Origin: Clostridiales bacterium
GTDB taxonomy: Bacteria > Bacillota > Clostridia > Oscillospirales > Oscillospiraceae
DNA: 64,000 nt
Direction: 5' to 3'
Assembly (NCBI GenBank): GCA_014799505.1
Contig: JAAVHV010000008.1
Location: forward strand, 25,722-89,721
The translations under genes and the position numbers were made by a program. Below are positions 28,057 to 37,108 of this stretch, in pieces. The number at the start of each line of letters is the position of its first letter. The stretch's first letter is position 1. The notes beneath the pieces were generated by a model. The model did no database searches. It was given only the letters and a program-made list of their open reading frames with translations, and had not been told where the DNA came from.

Positions 28057-29724
28057 TTATTTGTAGCTGATCGTCGACATATCGATCACATAGGTGCGGT
28101 AGAAGGTGAAGCCGTCCAGTTCCGGCTTCATGACCACCAGGTCGCACAGATCCTGGATCCACAGGCTGGCCGCCTTCTCGTTGAGGATCTCCTCCGCCCG
28201 CTTGTACAGCGTGACCTGTTCCTCCTCATCGGTGGCAGCCATGGCGCGGGTCAGCACATCGTCGAACTCCTCATCTTGGAAATTGATGAAATTCTTCTGA
28301 TTGTCGCTCATGTACCGCACCAGCATCTCCCGGGCGGTCATGTCGTCGGCGGAGATGCCGCACACCGTAGTCTGGTAGTCCCGGCCCCGGTAGACGTCGG
28401 ACACCCAGCTCTCCCACTCCACCTGCACCAGCTCCGCGGTGATGCCCACCGCCTTGAGCTGCTCGATGATGACCTGGGCGGTATCCACGTGCTGGGCGTA
28501 GTTGGACGGGGCGGTGATGGTCATGGCAAAGCCGTCGGGATAGCCCGCCTGGGCCAGCAGCTCACGGGCCTTCTCCACGTTGGGGGCATAGTTCCCGGCC
28601 AGCTCGGGCATGAAATACTTCTCCTGGGCGGGATACATACTGGTGCCGGTGGGCACCCCCGCGCCGCCGCACACAAAGTCGATGATCTGGTCCACATCAA
28701 TGGCGCAGTACATGGCCTGGCGCACCAGCTCGTTGTCAAAGGGCTTCACAGCGTTGTTGATGTACAGCGCCTGCACCAGCTTCATGGTGTCCTCGTGGAC
28801 GGTGAACGCGTCCTTCACCTCGCCCTCCAGGCTGTTGGGCAGATGGACCACCATGTCCAGCGTGCCGCCCTTCAGGCCGACGACCATGGCGTTCACGTCG
28901 GGGACGATCTTGAAGGTGACCTTATCCAGCCTTGCCGCCTTCTCCTGGTTCCAGTAGCCGCTATACTTCTCCATCACCAGGCTGTCCTGGGGGGCGTAGG
29001 AGACAAATTTGAAGGGCCCGGTGCCGATCATGGTCTCGGTGATGGTGGGGCCGGAGTCCTTGGGGATGATGGCGGCGGTGAGGGCGTTGAGGAACTCCAG
29101 GCTGGGCTCGGCCAGGGTGATGACCACATGGCCGTCGTCGGTTGCCTCGATCCTGGAGACATTAGAAAACGCCGAGACCAGAGGCTTTCCATCGTTCTCC
29201 GATCCGGCGCAGCGTTCCAGGGAATAGACCACATCCTCGATGGTGACTGGATTTCCGTTGTGGAACGTGACGCCTTCCCGCAGGGTGAAGGTGTACGTTG
29301 TGGCGTCCGCGGAGATCTCATAGTCACTGGCGACGGCCGGGATCACCGAGCCGTCGGGGCCGGCCTTCACCAGTCCCTCGAAGATGTTGAACAAAACCTC
29401 ACGAATCCCCGCCGTTTTGGCCAGCTGGGGGTCGAGGTTGCTCAAATCCTGTGCGATACCTACCGTGACTGAGTTCCCGTTGGATCCCTTACTCCCTGTA
29501 CACCCGTACAGTGAAGCCGGCAGCATGGCGATGACTGCCAGCAGCAAAGCGGCCCGTTTGACGGGCATGGGCACTTTGCTTCTTCCTTTGGGTAACTCGC
29601 CCGATTGCGCAGATGCCGAGTCGTTCCCGCTGTGTCCCGTGCCTCCTGTGCATCCGCACAGTGAAGCCGGCAGCATGACGATAGCGGCCAGCAGCAAAAG
29701 GGCCCGTTTCTTGAGCTTGGGCAT
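28057..29724 (-). CDS. Extracellular solute-binding protein family 5 (peptide/nickel), with duplicated signal peptide
   Basis: SBP_bac_5 type 'LDPQLAKTAGIREVLFNIFEGLVKAGPDGSVIPAVASDYEIS'; two successive lipoprotein leaders with ASLCGC and ASLYGC lipoboxes. Confidence 0.9.
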   Translation of the reverse strand: MPKLKKRALLLLAAIVMLPASLCGCTGGTGHSGNDSASAQSGELPKGRSKVPMPVKRAALLLAVIAMLPASLYGCTGSKGSNGNSVTVGIAQDLSNLDPQLAKTAGIREVLFNIFEGLVKAGPDGSVIPAVASDYEISADATTYTFTLREGVTFHNGNPVTIEDVVYSLERCAGSENDGKPLVSAFSNVSRIEATDDGHVVITLAEPSLEFLNALTAAIIPKDSGPTITETMIGTGPFKFVSYAPQDSLVMEKYSGYWNQEKAARLDKVTFKIVPDVNAMVVGLKGGTLDMVVHLPNSLEGEVKDAFTVHEDTMKLVQALYINNAVKPFDNELVRQAMYCAIDVDQIIDFVCGGAGVPTGTSMYPAQEKYFMPELAGNYAPNVEKARELLAQAGYPDGFAMTITAPSNYAQHVDTAQVIIEQLKAVGITAELVQVEWESWVSDVYRGRDYQTTVCGISADDMTAREMLVRYMSDNQKNFINFQDEEFDDVLTRAMAATDEEEQVTLYKRAEEILNEKAASLWIQDLCDLVVMKPELDGFTFYRTYVIDMSTISYK

Positions 29725-29740
29725 TTTGCTTCTTCCTTTC
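29441..29740 (-). repeat. In-frame ~150-bp tandem duplication of leader plus RBS region
   Basis: Start codons 29724 (ATG) and 29574 (GTG, followed by ATG at 29568) lie in near-identical contexts; GGAAGAAGCAAARTGCCC repeated; spacing exactly 150 bp. Confidence 0.85.
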
Positions 29741-29957
29741 CTGGGCAGTCCCGTGAGGGTTCTGCCTGCTGCATTTCTCGCAACTGTCTTTATTCAGTTG
29801 TCGGGCCTATTGTAACATACTCCCTTGAAATTGCAATAGGCAATTTTCACAGCTTCTGTTCCTTCAGCCACAGCAGGAAGCTTTTCGCCATTTCCAGCTG
29901 CTTTTCGTCCATTCCCCGCAGATGGAGGCGGACGAAAGATAACTTCGTCCGCCCCTG

Positions 29958-30521
29958 TCAGCTTTCTTTATTTTTCTGGGACAGCCGCTCCATGGTGTAC
30001 TCCAGGCAGCCCCCCACCAGGATGTCAAAGTCGTCCATCCGCTCAATGACGCTGGAGGGCATTCCCCGCTCCACCCAGCTGAGCACGATGCTGGCCAGCG
30101 CCTGGGTCAGCACCTCCGACATGAAGCCGATCTGATCCTCCGTCACGCTGTACCTCTGTGCGGTCAGCCGGACGCGCGTTTCCACCAGGGGCGCGGCCCA
30201 CTGCCGGAGGTCGTGCTCCACATAGCTGCGCTCATACGCCCGGTAGACGTTAAGCACCACGGTGCGGTTTTCCCGCAGCAGGGTCAGCGTCTTTTCCAGG
30301 GCGGCCCGCCACTGATCCGGGCTGGGCGCTTCAAGCTGCTCCAAAAACCGCTGAATGCCATAGTCTACCACGCCGTACAAGTCGGAAAAGTGATAATAGA
30401 ACGCCTGCCGGGAGATGCCGCACTGCTCCACCAGCTCGGTGACGGTGATGTCGTCCAGCCGTTTGACCCGGAGCAGCCCGCCCAACGCTGTCATGATTTC
30501 ATCTTTGGTAGATTTTGGCAC
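29958..30521 (-). CDS. TetR/AcrR family transcriptional regulator
   Basis: 'ITVTELVEQCGISRQAFYYHFSDLYGVVDYGIQRF' HTH. GTG start with GAGAGAGGG upstream. Confidence 0.85.
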   Translation of the reverse strand: MPKSTKDEIMTALGGLLRVKRLDDITVTELVEQCGISRQAFYYHFSDLYGVVDYGIQRFLEQLEAPSPDQWRAALEKTLTLLRENRTVVLNVYRAYERSYVEHDLRQWAAPLVETRVRLTAQRYSVTEDQIGFMSEVLTQALASIVLSWVERGMPSSVIERMDDFDILVGGCLEYTMERLSQKNKES

Positions 30522-30703
30522 GTTTTTCCCTCTCTCTCCCGGTTTTTGGAGCATTATACCGGGTTTCCCAAGGGTTCGCAAGGAAAGTTTCTTTACATTA
30601 TTTCTATTTTGTCAAAAAAACGGGTCGCTCCTTGCGCTGCCCCGCACAGCGGAAAAAGAATAGTAAGCCCCCGGCCGCGGCATACTGATGCGGGTGATAT
30701 ACG

Positions 30704-31069
30704 GTGAAAAAGGGAAATTCCAAAACTCTGTGGTACGCTCTGGCGGGCGGAGCCGCCGGGGTGGTCAACGGCTTTTTCGGCGGGGGCGGCGGCCAGGTGC
30801 TGGTGCCCATGCTGGCGGGTAAATGCGGCCTGGATCAGCGCCGCGCGTTCGCCACCTCAGTGGCGGTGATCGCGCCGCTGTGCGCCCTGTCCGCCGGGGT
30901 GTACTGGTTCCGGGGGCAGCTGGATCCGGTCATGGCGCTGCCCTATCTGGCCGGGGGGCTGGCGGGCGGCTGGGCCGGCGGAAAGCTGTTCAAAAAAATG
31001 TCCATGGTGTGGCTGCGCCGTGGGTTCGCCCTGCTCATCCTCTACGGCGGGGTCAAGGCGTTTTTATAA
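30704..31069 (+). CDS. TSUP (TauE/SafE) family half-size permease
   Basis: GGAAGVVNGFFGGGGGQVLVPML glycine-rich TSUP motif; 121 aa only. Confidence 0.8.
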   Translation: MKKGNSKTLWYALAGGAAGVVNGFFGGGGGQVLVPMLAGKCGLDQRRAFATSVAVIAPLCALSAGVYWFRGQLDPVMALPYLAGGLAGGWAGGKLFKKMSMVWLRRGFALLILYGGVKAFL

Positions 31070-31425
31070 TGGACTGGCTCATTGCCGCTCTGGCCGGGGC
31101 GGTCACCGGGGTGCTGTCCGGCTTTGGCGTGGGGGGCGGCTCCCTGCTGCTCATCTACATGACCAGCTTTGCCGGGGTGCCCCAGGCCCTGGCTCAGGGC
31201 ATCAATCTGCTCTACTTCCTCCCCACTGCCGCCACCGCCCTGCCCGCTCACTTCAAAAACGGATACGTGGAAAAGCGGGTCCTTCTGCCCGCGATCGGAC
31301 TGGGGCTGATATGCTCCGCCCTCACCGCCTGGGCGGCCACCGCGCTGGACGTGGAAGTGCTGCGGAAGTGCTTCGGCGCGTTCCTCATCGTCATTGGTTT
31401 GCGGGAACTGTTCAAAAAAGGTTGA
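31069..31425 (+). CDS. TSUP (TauE/SafE) family half-size permease, second subunit
   Basis: GAVTGVLSGFGVGGGSLLLIYM motif; ATG overlaps the preceding stop (TAATG). Confidence 0.8.
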   Translation: MDWLIAALAGAVTGVLSGFGVGGGSLLLIYMTSFAGVPQALAQGINLLYFLPTAATALPAHFKNGYVEKRVLLPAIGLGLICSALTAWAATALDVEVLRKCFGAFLIVIGLRELFKKG

Positions 31426-31453
31426 TTTTGTCCAGCGTCCATGCTAATATAGT

Positions 31454-31489
31454 GTCTGCCGGACGGGCCTTGCGGTTCGTCCGGCAGAC
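31454..31489 (+). promoter_or_regulatory. 12-bp perfect-stem hairpin upstream of the ZIP transporter gene
   Basis: GTCTGCCGGACG-GGCCTTGCGGTT-CGTCCGGCAGAC, just after TTGATT-N17-TAATAT. Confidence 0.75.
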
Positions 31490-31510
31490 TGTATTTAGGA
31501 GCGCGTATAC

Positions 31511-32296
31511 ATGAATCCTATCCTGTTCGTCATACTTTTGACCGCCGCCACCGGCGTGGGCGGTCTGGCCCTGGGCGGCGTGCTGGCAGCGCTGTTCAAG
31601 CGGGAGTCCCCCCGAGGGACCAGCCTGCTGCTCAGCTTCACCGCCGGGCTGATGCTGTCCATCGTGGCGCTGGATATGGTGCCCGAGGCCATAGAGGCCG
31701 CCCCCTGGCTGCCCATGGCGCCGCTGCTGTTGGTGGCGGGCTTCGCGGTCACTTACCTGCTCAACTGCTGGATCGACAAGAGCGCCCACCACCAGGACGA
31801 GGCCAACCCCCACCACTGCGCCTGCGGCCACCACGACCTGCACACCGCCGGCATCGTGCTGGCGGCGGCGGTGGCCCTGCACAACGTGCCGGTGGGCATG
31901 GCGGTGGGGGCCACAGTGGCGGTACAGGGCATCTGTCTGTCCAGCGTACTGGCGGCGGTGACCATCGGCCTGCACAACCTGCCCGAGGGCATGAGCATCG
32001 CCACCCCCCTCCTCCATGACGGCTCCAAAACCGTCTCCGCCATCGCCGTGGCGGCGCTCAGCGGCCTGCCCACGGTGCTGGGGGCGGTGGCGGGCTATTT
32101 CATCGGGGAGCAGGCCCCGGCGGCCCTTGCCGCGGCTCTGAGCCTGGCGGGCGGGGCTATGCTGTATGTGGTGTTTTTCGAGCTGCTGCCCGAGGCGGCG
32201 CTCCAGTGGAAGTCCCGCTGGCCCATCCTGGCCACCGTGCTGGGCTTTGCCCTGGGGGTGCTGCTCATCTTCAGCCACAGCCACCACAGCTTTTGA
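31511..32296 (+). CDS. ZIP family metal transporter
   Basis: 'AVALHNVPVGMAVG' and 'TIGLHNLPEGMSIATPL' TM4/TM5 signatures; His-rich loop HHQDEANPHHCACGHHDLH. Confidence 0.92.
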   Translation: MNPILFVILLTAATGVGGLALGGVLAALFKRESPRGTSLLLSFTAGLMLSIVALDMVPEAIEAAPWLPMAPLLLVAGFAVTYLLNCWIDKSAHHQDEANPHHCACGHHDLHTAGIVLAAAVALHNVPVGMAVGATVAVQGICLSSVLAAVTIGLHNLPEGMSIATPLLHDGSKTVSAIAVAALSGLPTVLGAVAGYFIGEQAPAALAAALSLAGGAMLYVVFFELLPEAALQWKSRWPILATVLGFALGVLLIFSHSHHSF

Positions 32297-32429
32297 CCCC
32301 CTTTTTTAATGAGTTGTATTCATCAGGCGGAAGGAATTGACAAAAAGCGTTGATTTGATATAATGTAATATGGTTATATGATCCCACCGGCGGATGCCGG
32401 AAAAAAGTAGAGAGAGAGGTTTAAACACA

Positions 32430-33401
32430 ATGAAGTATTGCCAATTCTGCGGCAAGCAGCTGGAGGACGGCGCCCAGTGCACCTGCGAGGAGGCCCAGGC
32501 CGCCGCGCGGGCGGCAGAGCAGATCCCGCAGCCGGTTCCCCCGCAGCAGCCCCCTCAGTACTCCCAGCAGGTGCCTCCGCAGCAGGTTCCCCCGCAGCAG
32601 CCCCGGCAGCCGTCTGAAATGCAGCAAAAGGCAAAGGCGGCCGCCTCCGGCCTGTGGAGCTACTTAAAGTCCTATTTCGCCTCCCCCGCCCAGGCCGTCC
32701 AGGACTCCCTGGCGCGGCAGGACATGATGGTCAGCACCCTCCTCACCGTCATCCGGGTGCTGGCGCTGGGTCTGGCTATATTCGGCGTACTGCATAAGAT
32801 ATGCAGCACCGTCGTCTCCGCGATCAACGAGTATTCCTACAGCAGGGACGCCGTCAAGGTCAGCGCGCCCCTCTTTGAGAGCCTGCTGTACGGCGGACTG
32901 ATCGCGATCATCGGCATGGCTCTGTTTATCCTGGTGGTATTTGTCGCCGCCAAGGCCCAGAAGAGCACCCTCTCCCTGGGCGGCGCGTGGCAGGCCAGTG
33001 CCAACAACGGCGTGCTGACCACCGTCCTTCTGCTGCTGGCGTTCCTGCTGTCCTTCGTGTCCATCTCCATGGCGCTGACGTTCATCCTCCTGGCGGTGCT
33101 GTCCTCCATTATCTTCGGCGCCCTCTCCGTCCAGTACACCTGCCCCGGCTCCGACTCCGGCCTGTCCTGGCTGGTGTATTTCCTCGGCGCCGCTGTGGTG
33201 ATCTTCATCAGCTATAAGTTCTTCCCCACCCTGCTGTTCAAGGCGGCGGGCGGCATCAAGATGACCGTCGGAAAAGAATCCATGACCCTCGGTACCGCGA
33301 TGGATGAGGCGGCCAAGAGCTTCCAGAACGCGTTCAATGGCGCCTCCTTCGACGAGATTTTTGAGCAAATGATCGAGAGCGCCATGCGCTACGGCTTCTA
33401 A
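32430..33401 (+). CDS. Zinc-ribbon multi-TM hypothetical protein
   Basis: MKYCQFCGKQLEDGAQCTC zinc ribbon, Pro/Gln linker, several TM segments. Confidence 0.7.
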   Translation: MKYCQFCGKQLEDGAQCTCEEAQAAARAAEQIPQPVPPQQPPQYSQQVPPQQVPPQQPRQPSEMQQKAKAAASGLWSYLKSYFASPAQAVQDSLARQDMMVSTLLTVIRVLALGLAIFGVLHKICSTVVSAINEYSYSRDAVKVSAPLFESLLYGGLIAIIGMALFILVVFVAAKAQKSTLSLGGAWQASANNGVLTTVLLLLAFLLSFVSISMALTFILLAVLSSIIFGALSVQYTCPGSDSGLSWLVYFLGAAVVIFISYKFFPTLLFKAAGGIKMTVGKESMTLGTAMDEAAKSFQNAFNGASFDEIFEQMIESAMRYGF

Positions 33402-33429
33402 GCGCCGGCATATTTAAATCAAAACAAAA

Positions 33430-33465
33430 AGCCCGCCTCCCCTGTCAGGGGGAGGCGGGCTCCTT
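33430..33465. terminator. Bidirectional intrinsic terminator
   Basis: AGCCCGCCTCCCC-TGTCA-GGGGAGGCGGGCT. Confidence 0.8.
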
Positions 33466-33473
33466 TATAACAT

Positions 33474-34241
33474 TTACATCATCTTCACAGTGAAGAACAC
33501 CGCCTGGGCAAACAGCCACGCCGCCAAAACATACAGCAGATAGTGGCTCGTGGACACGCCCAGGATCAGGGCCAGCACCATGGCCAGCGCCGCGACACCG
33601 CAAGTGATCCAGGTCATCATATAGTTGGAGCTGGGCGGAAGCACCCGAACGCGCCCCAGCTTTCCGTCGTTGTTCCGCAGCACAAAGGCCAGCGCCGCCG
33701 CAGCCGCCAGAATCACCCAGCCCCCAATGAAGCAGGCCATGATGACGCGGGGGTGAATCAGGTAATACCTTCCATAGAGCCAGACAGCCATCAAAGCGCC
33801 GCCGGTGAGGACTGCGTTATAGAAGAAGGGGCGCTGATAGAGGAAAAAGATGACGATCAGCACCGCCGCCCCCGCAGGCAGCATCAGGAGGATCTTTACA
33901 CCCTCGCTCCACATAAAGCGGCTGAGCATGGACACCAGCCACAGGCCCGCCGCAGCTGCGGTAATGGCCACGGGGAGCGTCAGGGGTCTGCCCATCCGGT
34001 GGTTCAGCACCGCCCAGACGATTCCGCCCACGGTGAGGACAACTCCCGCTATGCAGTATATCTTGAAGAAGTCCAACAGCGTTCCGGCGGGGATTCCGCC
34101 CCATTTCATGTCCACGTACACTTTTTTCAGCAGCAGCAGGAGCAGCTCCACCCCCACCGCGCCAGCCAGCCAGAGAAGCATCCGATTGAATATTCTATCG
34201 TCCTCGCTCTGGCGGCGCTCACGTTTTCCCTTCTCGAACAT
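33474..34241 (-). CDS. Hypothetical multi-TM membrane protein
   Basis: 255-aa hydrophobic ORF; AAAGGA upstream of ATG at 34241. Confidence 0.6.
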   Translation of the reverse strand: MFEKGKRERRQSEDDRIFNRMLLWLAGAVGVELLLLLLKKVYVDMKWGGIPAGTLLDFFKIYCIAGVVLTVGGIVWAVLNHRMGRPLTLPVAITAAAAGLWLVSMLSRFMWSEGVKILLMLPAGAAVLIVIFFLYQRPFFYNAVLTGGALMAVWLYGRYYLIHPRVIMACFIGGWVILAAAAALAFVLRNNDGKLGRVRVLPPSSNYMMTWITCGVAALAMVLALILGVSTSHYLLYVLAAWLFAQAVFFTVKMM

Positions 34242-34508
34242 TGTCATCCGTCCTTTATCTTTAGATGGCCGCGCCCAGGGCTTCCGCCCGGCGCTCCCTG
34301 TTTCGTACAGCGGGACGTATGGGGATCGTACGCCCCCACGCGAACAGCTTATAGTATATCAGAAACTTTCCCGCATTGCAACAACAAAAATCGTCGGGCT
34401 CCTCACTTTTCCCCTTCCGCGCAGGGCAAAAAGCTGGTATACTATAGGATAAGGAGCCGGCCGCGCTCCCTTGCCAAAAAATCCCCGAATCGGAAAGGAG
34501 TTTTTGAT

Positions 34509-34901
34509 ATGACTGACCAAGCCCTGGTGGATCTGGCCTTCACCATGCTGGAGCGCTCCTATGTGCCCTACTCTCATTTTCCCGTGGGCGCGGCCCTGCT
34601 GTGCCCCGACGGCGCCGTGTTCACCGGCTGCAACGTGGAAAACGCCGCCTACGGCTCGTGCATCTGCGCCGAGCGCACCGCCTTGGTGAAGGCCGTCAGC
34701 GAGGGGCACAGGGAGTTTACAACCCTGGCCGTGGTGGGAAAAAGCTCCGACTACTGCTGGCCCTGCGGCTCCTGCCGCCAGATGCTGTATGAGTTCGCCC
34801 CCGATCTCACCGTGCTGGTGGCCCGGGGGGACGGGGAGTATGTGAAACTCCCCTTGAAGGAGCTGCTGCCCCATGGCTTCGGCCCCAGCTCGCTGAACTG
34901 A
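34509..34901 (+). CDS. cdd: Cytidine deaminase
   Basis: SYVPYSHFPVGAALL, CNVENAAYGSCICAERTA, PCGSCRQML. Confidence 0.95.
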   Translation: MTDQALVDLAFTMLERSYVPYSHFPVGAALLCPDGAVFTGCNVENAAYGSCICAERTALVKAVSEGHREFTTLAVVGKSSDYCWPCGSCRQMLYEFAPDLTVLVARGDGEYVKLPLKELLPHGFGPSSLN

Positions 34902-34911
34902 ATGGGAAAAC

Positions 34912-34943
34912 CGAAGGGCCTCCGTGGACACGGAGGCCCTTCG
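34912..34943. terminator. Bidirectional intrinsic terminator
   Basis: CGAAGGGCCTCCGTG/CACGGAGGCCCTTCG. Confidence 0.8.
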
Positions 34944-34947
34944 CCGT

Positions 34948-35376
34948 TTACAGGAAACGCTTCATTTCCTCAATGTTGGCCTGCTCGGTCTTGAGCAGTT
35001 TGTCCGCCAGTCGGCGCACGCCGTCGTCCTTCACATCGCAGTCCCGGATGGTGCGCAGGCTCTTGGTCACCCCCATGGTGGAGCCCTGGATCATCATCTC
35101 CGCGATGTTGGAGGCGGAGCGGTCTGTCATGGCCTTCATGGTGCTCATCATTTCAGAGGAAGCTTTTGCCACGGGGCCCAGCCCCTTTGGCGGCTCCCCC
35201 CGGGCCTGGAGCATGGATCCGGCGGCGCTTTGCAGCTTCTCATACTCGGTGAGCTGACTGTTCAGGGCGGACACCAGTCTGGGCTCCTCGGTGTACTTCA
35301 GCACCGACTGTATGCCCTCCTGGCCCATTTCGGCCGTCTGGTAGATGTGATTGAGCAGTTGGTTTTCGCTGAGCAT
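34948..35376 (-). CDS. Hypothetical helical protein (ferritin-like-fold candidate)
   Basis: MLSENQLLNHIYQTAEMGQEGIQSVLKYTEEPRLVSALNSQLTEYEKL, all-helical. Confidence 0.55.
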   Translation of the reverse strand: MLSENQLLNHIYQTAEMGQEGIQSVLKYTEEPRLVSALNSQLTEYEKLQSAAGSMLQARGEPPKGLGPVAKASSEMMSTMKAMTDRSASNIAEMMIQGSTMGVTKSLRTIRDCDVKDDGVRRLADKLLKTEQANIEEMKRFL

Positions 35377-35433
35377 TGTGATCACCTCAGCGTTAGTATA
35401 CCCGGAACGCCGCGGGAAAACCGCTCAAATCAC

Positions 35434-36723
35434 TTATCCAAATTGGATGGGAGCCTTGGGGGTGTTCTTCTTCCGGGCACTGGTCTTGCCCTCCTCGTGG
35501 ATCTCGCCGGCGGCGACAAGGGAGCGCTTGGTCAGCGCCGGGCCCACCAGCTCATACACCAGCACGGAGAACAGCACCACATTGCGCACCACCGCGCCGT
35601 CCGCCAGCTGCTGGGCGGTGAGGGCCATGCCCAGCGCCACGCCCGCCTGGGGCAGCAGGGTGATGCCCAAATGTTTTTTGATGCTTTCGCTGCACCCGGT
35701 GAGGGCGCAGCTGCCATAGGAGCCCAGGTATTTGCCCAGGGAGCGGAAGATGATATACACCACGCCGATGAGCAGCACCAGGGGATTGGCCAGGATCTTC
35801 AGATCCAGTTCTGCACCGGACAGCACGAAAAACAGCACGAACAGCGGGGTGGTCCAGCCGTCCACACGGGCCATCAGCTCCTCGGAGAAGTCGCAGATGT
35901 TGCAGAAGATGGTGCCGGTCATCATGCACACCAGCAACAGGCTGAAGCCGAAGTGGATGCCGCCCGCCTCAAACTCCACCATGGACAGCCCCACGGTGAG
36001 CAGCACAAAGCCGATGGAGATGGACAGGCGCTTGCTGCGGGAGTGGAAGTACTTCTCCACCCGGTACAGCACCCAGCCCGCCAGACAGCCCAGCACCAGG
36101 GAGAGCGCGATCTCGATCACCGGCTCCACCAGCACGGTGATGATGCTGATGGAACCGCTTTCCAGCGCCGCGGCTACGCCAAAGGAGGCGGAGAACAGCA
36201 CCAGGCCCACCGCATCGTCGATGGCCACCACCAGCAGCAGCAGCTTGGTCAGCGGACCGTCCGCCTTGTACTGGCGCACCACCATCAGGGTGGCGGCGGG
36301 GGCGGTGGCGGCGGCGATGGCGCCCAGGGTAATGGCGGAGGAGATGGAGATGAAGTCGGGGTTGATGAAGTGCAGCGCCACCAGGGCCGCGTCCACCAGG
36401 GCGGTGGTGATGACCGCCTGCGCAATGCCCACCGTGATGGCCTGTTTGCCCATGCTCTTCAGCTGCTCCAGGCGGAACTCGTTGCCGATGGTGAACGCGA
36501 TGAAGCCCAGCGCCACCTGGGAGATGATATCCAGGCTGGCCACCGACTCGGCGGTGGTGAAGCCCAGGGGCGCCAGCTGAAGCGCGCCCAGGCAGTAGGG
36601 GCCCAGCAGCAGCCCCGCCACCAGGTAGGCCGTGACGGCGGGGAGATTGAGCAGCTTGGCCAAACGGGACATCAGCAGCCCGCCTACCATGGAGAAGGAG
36701 AGCTGGATCAGGATCGTTTCCAT
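35434..36723 (-). CDS. Cation:proton antiporter (CPA2/Kef-type)
   Basis: METILIQLSFSMVGGLLMSRLAKLLNLPAVTAYLVAGLLLGP; 'AIDDAVGLVLFSASFG' DD-type motif. Confidence 0.9.
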   Translation of the reverse strand: METILIQLSFSMVGGLLMSRLAKLLNLPAVTAYLVAGLLLGPYCLGALQLAPLGFTTAESVASLDIISQVALGFIAFTIGNEFRLEQLKSMGKQAITVGIAQAVITTALVDAALVALHFINPDFISISSAITLGAIAAATAPAATLMVVRQYKADGPLTKLLLLVVAIDDAVGLVLFSASFGVAAALESGSISIITVLVEPVIEIALSLVLGCLAGWVLYRVEKYFHSRSKRLSISIGFVLLTVGLSMVEFEAGGIHFGFSLLLVCMMTGTIFCNICDFSEELMARVDGWTTPLFVLFFVLSGAELDLKILANPLVLLIGVVYIIFRSLGKYLGSYGSCALTGCSESIKKHLGITLLPQAGVALGMALTAQQLADGAVVRNVVLFSVLVYELVGPALTKRSLVAAGEIHEEGKTSARKKNTPKAPIQFG

Positions 36724-37043
36724 AAAAGACACCTCGATTATGATAAAAAAAGTGCGAACCCGTACTTGCGCCAACGGGCCCGCGTGGCTTTTGAGCGGTA
36801 CACACTATAGCACCTTAAACCGCAAAACGCAAGGCGGGATTGAGAAAAAAATAACGAAAATCCGCCCTTTTTCCCGGTCTGATTTTGGAAGGGTCCGGCC
36901 GGAACCCTTCCAAGCGCTGTCCTTACGACGGATTTTCTTCATACAATCGAAAGATTTCTCCCCGCAAAAGCACCTTGCTGTCCGTGGACGGGCATGATAT
37001 AATAATATGCTTATTCTGATCGGATATTTGTCCAAAAACAGGG

Positions 37044-37072
37044 TTGACATATTAAAACGTTCGTTCTATGAT
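37044..37072 (+). promoter_or_regulatory. uvrB promoter with LexA-box-like site in the spacer
   Basis: TTGACA (37044-37049), 17-nt spacer containing AAACGTTCGTTC (37055-37066), TATGAT (37067-37072). Confidence 0.8.
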
Positions 37073-37108
37073 AAGAACAGGCTGTTGACTTGTTTCAGGA
37101 GGTGCGCT

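Noticed and set aside
24714-30521. Specific assignment of the minus-strand ABC cluster to nickel, opine or dipeptide uptake
   Set aside because: Family-level motifs do not distinguish substrates; left as peptide/nickel-type.
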